Shown here: in pieces, positions 61,984-64,000 of the stretch
Layout: every line of letters begins with the position of its first letter
How positions within the stretch are numbered: position 1 is the stretch's first letter
NCBI GenBank assembly: GCA_004194705.1
Contig: SADC01000936.1
Coordinates: 1-64,000 of the forward strand
Reading direction: 5' to 3'
Origin: Ditylenchus dipsaci
Lineage: Eukaryota > Nematoda > Chromadorea > Rhabditida > Anguinidae
DNA: 64,000 nt
Program-made: the position numbers and the translations under genes
Notes under the pieces: generated by a model
Database searches by the model: none
What the model saw: only the letters and a program-made list of their open reading frames with translations
Told to the model about the DNA's origin: nothing

Positions 61984-62158
61984 TGTTGTATCCTTTGTTA
62001 GCTAGAGAGAGAGAGACGATAGCACACGACTTCTTAATAGCTTTATTCGGACACAAACTGATCTGAACACAGACGTTCAGACCTTTATATACTACAAGAG
62101 TAACAGACACGTTTTAAATCACTACGAGACAAATGGTGTTTAAACACAGTACACAACA
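61984..62158 (-). repeat. 3' LTR of a Gypsy-like element
   Basis: Read on the minus strand, it starts TGTTGTGTACTGTG right after a purine tract and ends GGATACAACA, giving the TG...CA ends of LTRs. At 175 bp it is short, yet it contains a TATA motif and a polyadenylation signal. The 5' LTR would lie beyond base 64000, so identity of the pair cannot be tested here. Confidence 0.7.
62042..62101 (-). promoter_or_regulatory. LTR TATA box and polyadenylation signal
   Basis: On the minus strand GTATATAAAGG lies at 62092-62101 and GAATAAAG at 62041-62048, about 45 bases downstream. This is the usual U3-R order in compact LTRs. Confidence 0.6.
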
Positions 62159-62168
62159 CTTTCCCCCG
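62159..62168 (-). other. Polypurine tract
   Basis: CGGGGGAAAG on the minus strand directly precedes the LTR start; it would serve as the plus-strand primer site. Confidence 0.65.
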
Positions 62169-62879
62169 TACAATGGGTTGGGTGGACAGAGATTCTGAAG
62201 AATTGGAGATTCGTTTCTTCTTGCAGCATTGGAGCATCTGTCTGGCCGAGGACTTGGATTGTCGCAGATTGGCACTTGAGGCTTCTTTGACCGTTCCCTA
62301 CACCGACCATTGACGGAATCTCTGCTGTGACTGGAGAAGACGAGCGAGCTAAGCATGATGTTCCATTCCCTTTCCTTGAAGCGGAGCTGACTGGGAGATA
62401 CTTGCTTTCAGGCGAGACTGATTAGCACAATGATGCGTCCACTCCTTCCCTTGATTGAAGACTGGAAGCGGAGCTGTTTGGGAGACGACATTTGCTGGAA
62501 GACGAGTTGCTTGGCTTGTCACTTTCTTCTTGGCAGGCTGCACTTGAGAAGAGGACTGCAACTGAGAGCTTGGCAGACGACCAACAGGCTGCTTGGAACG
62601 TCTTGTACTTGACTTGCGATGAGAGCAGTTGCTTTTCCAGTGCATGAGTCCACAGATTGAGCACGGCGACGAAGGCTTGCTGCTGCGACCACTGGAAGGC
62701 CGCTGAGGGCCCTGGCTACCAGTTGAGCTGAGCTGTAGCAGGTTGATTCCCTTTGACTGACGGAACTGAGAAGGCTGCTGCTTTTCTTTTTGATCGCTGC
62801 TGATTGAGAGGCATGTCCAAAAATCCTAGTGCGTTGAGCGCATTGATCCCTAGGAGATTGATTGATCCATGTTGAGCCA

Positions 62880-63060
62880 CCACAAAAGCTTGTTGACTGA
62901 GCGACCATTGGCAGAGAAAGAGGCGATACCATCACCGATGAACTTGCAGCTTGACCCATTGTAGAGACGACCCTGCCATTTGCTTCGATAGATTGGAGGC
63001 CGACCAATTGCTAGGTAGGTTTCCTCATTGATTGCTGTAACTTCTGACCAGTGTCAAGAG
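62880..63060 (-). pseudogene. Aspartic protease domain of the retroelement, frameshifted
   Basis: The catalytic triplet D-T-G is at 63047-63055. One base later in frame a protease-like segment runs for about 55 codons (it includes the short motif SEVTAI directly after DTG) to a stop near 62865. The shift right at the active-site loop means no functional enzyme is encoded as sequenced. Confidence 0.65.
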
Positions 63061-63229
63061 TGAAGAGGACAAACCGCCATTGACTTGCACTTGCTTCTTG
63101 ATGAGCTGAGGCTTCTTACCCAACTGTTGAACTTGCACTGATTGCATTTGAAGGCAGTTGACCCCATAGCTTGATTGATTCGAAGACTTGACTTGCTTCT
63201 GGAACTTCTTCTTAGGCTGGCGGAACTGC

Positions 63230-63992
63230 TGAATGGCGTCACACTGCTTGCTCAGGTGACCAATTTTACCGCACTTGTGGCATTCAGCATTCTTGGAGCG
63301 GCAATCATCTGACCAATGCATTTGACCACAGCGAAAGCAGGCACTTGACGGAACTGAGACTTTGCTGACTTGATTGATGAACGGGCTGGAGGAAGGCTTG
63401 CTGACTTCTTTCCAGATGCTTTGCTTCAGCGATTGTTGACAGGTAGCTGGCAGCTTCTTCCACAATTTCTTCGAACTTGACTGCATCTCCCTTTTCGTTG
63501 ATTCGATGGAGAAGGCGGGTTCGGATAGCTGCATCTTGATTTGACTTGAGTCCTAGCAGTAGAAGAAGGCAATTGAACTCTTCCTCTTTGAGAGAGCTGA
63601 ATTTGAACAGACGGAGCTGACCCTTGAGACGGTTGACGTAGTGGCGGAATTCTTCCCCATCATCTTTGACCAGACGCAGGCATTCGAAGCGATCCACCAC
63701 CAGCGAGCGAGAATGAGCGAATAATTTTAAGAGACCACTAACCGTTTCTCCATATTGTAGTCGTCACATCCTTAGGCAGGCAGCTCTTGGAGTACTCGGC
63801 GAAGGCTTCGGCAGAGAGCTTGGTCATCAGGAGTTTCACTTTGGTCGCTTCCACCATGTTCGGAGCTGTGCAATCGAGAGAGAACTGGAACCGCTGCATC
63901 CAATTTTGGAACTTGTTTGGGTCACTGTCATCAGCGCTGAAAACTTCCATGTCTGGCAATTGCGGCAATGTTGAGATAGAAGGAGCAGGCAT
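63230..63992 (-). pseudogene. Gag-like protein with two zinc knuckles, frameshifted
   Basis: Three overlapping minus-strand frames together cover a Gag: an N-terminal part from 63992 (with NKFQNWMQRF, typical of Gypsy capsid starts), a capsid-like middle (about 63305-63700, with RHYVNRLKGQLRLF), and a basic tail with knuckles CFRCGQMHWSDDC and CHKCGKIGHLSKQC. The first knuckle has three rather than four residues between the second Cys and the His. Frame changes occur near 63735 and 63450. It would package element RNA if intact. Confidence 0.75.
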
Positions 63993-64000
63993 AGCATGTC

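Larger units (their letters stand above)
62169..64000 (-). mobile_element. Gypsy-like retroelement, gag-protease part, pol missing
   Basis: Minus strand: the gag start lies near 63992, zinc knuckles at 63241-63339, the protease at about 62880-63060, then serine/glutamine-rich sequence and a proline/arginine-rich stretch up to the purine tract. No reverse transcriptase, RNase H or integrase motif is visible between protease and 3' LTR. Another CX2CX3HX4C-type knuckle near 62650 suggests a duplicated or rearranged gag part. The element continues past the window end. Confidence 0.75.

Noticed and set aside
1..64000. rRNA genes, snRNA genes, telomere repeats, plasmid or phage features
   Set aside because: None of their characteristic sequences was seen on either strand.

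Overview
The window is eukaryotic, AT-rich and almost certainly from an invertebrate animal. Coding pieces are short and end at GT-AG (sometimes GC-AG) splice sites, AATAAA-type polyadenylation signals occur, and there are no operons or Shine-Dalgarno sites. A nematode with a repeat-rich genome (perhaps an enoplean or mermithid) is my weak guess; nothing in the sequence fixes the species. No rRNA gene, CRISPR array or intact full-length host gene was seen.

Most of the window is transposon-derived. (1) hAT-type elements with 8-bp target-site duplications (TSDs): 18433-18855, 25567-25731, 51954-52964, 54306-55703 and a broken transposase gene at 44670-45429. (2) Pogo/Tigger-type MITEs with CCGTATTTCCTCTAATAA termini and TA target sites; the copy at 10562-11281 still carries a pogo DNA-binding exon. 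(3) TTAA-flanked foldback MITEs. (4) A broken mariner at 35191-36583. (5) The gag-protease end and 3' LTR of a Gypsy-like element at 61984-64000. (6) A family of at least eight copies of a hairpin element with a GC-rich core. (7) Foldback elements whose inverted arms are tandem arrays of a short motif. The two best (45469-46508 and 47053-49378) have 8-bp TSDs, and the second encloses intron-containing gene fragments, one recognisable as part of TTC27.

Layout: 0.7-7.3 kb repeats plus a broken gene (3.8-5.3 kb); 7.4-39.1 kb a series of minus-strand exon-like islands separated by MITE-filled introns, probably one or more long genes, with a tandem duplication at 13.2-17.1 kb and a nested foldback complex at 28.1-32.1 kb; 39.7-42.3 and 50.4-56.1 kb two diverged copies of one segment, each with private insertions; 44.3-49.4 kb the hAT gene and the two array-armed elements; 59.3-61.4 kb a minus-strand WD40 gene; 62-64 kb the LTR element.

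The repeats date one another. Several insertions have an empty counterpart in the same window (hAT in the segmental duplication, a MITE in the tandem duplication, two elements inside the outer foldback). Coding islands carry frequent one-base frameshifts, often in A/T runs. These could be decay or assembly error, so calls of pseudogene versus gene are cautious. Exon edges are read by eye and may be off by a few bases.
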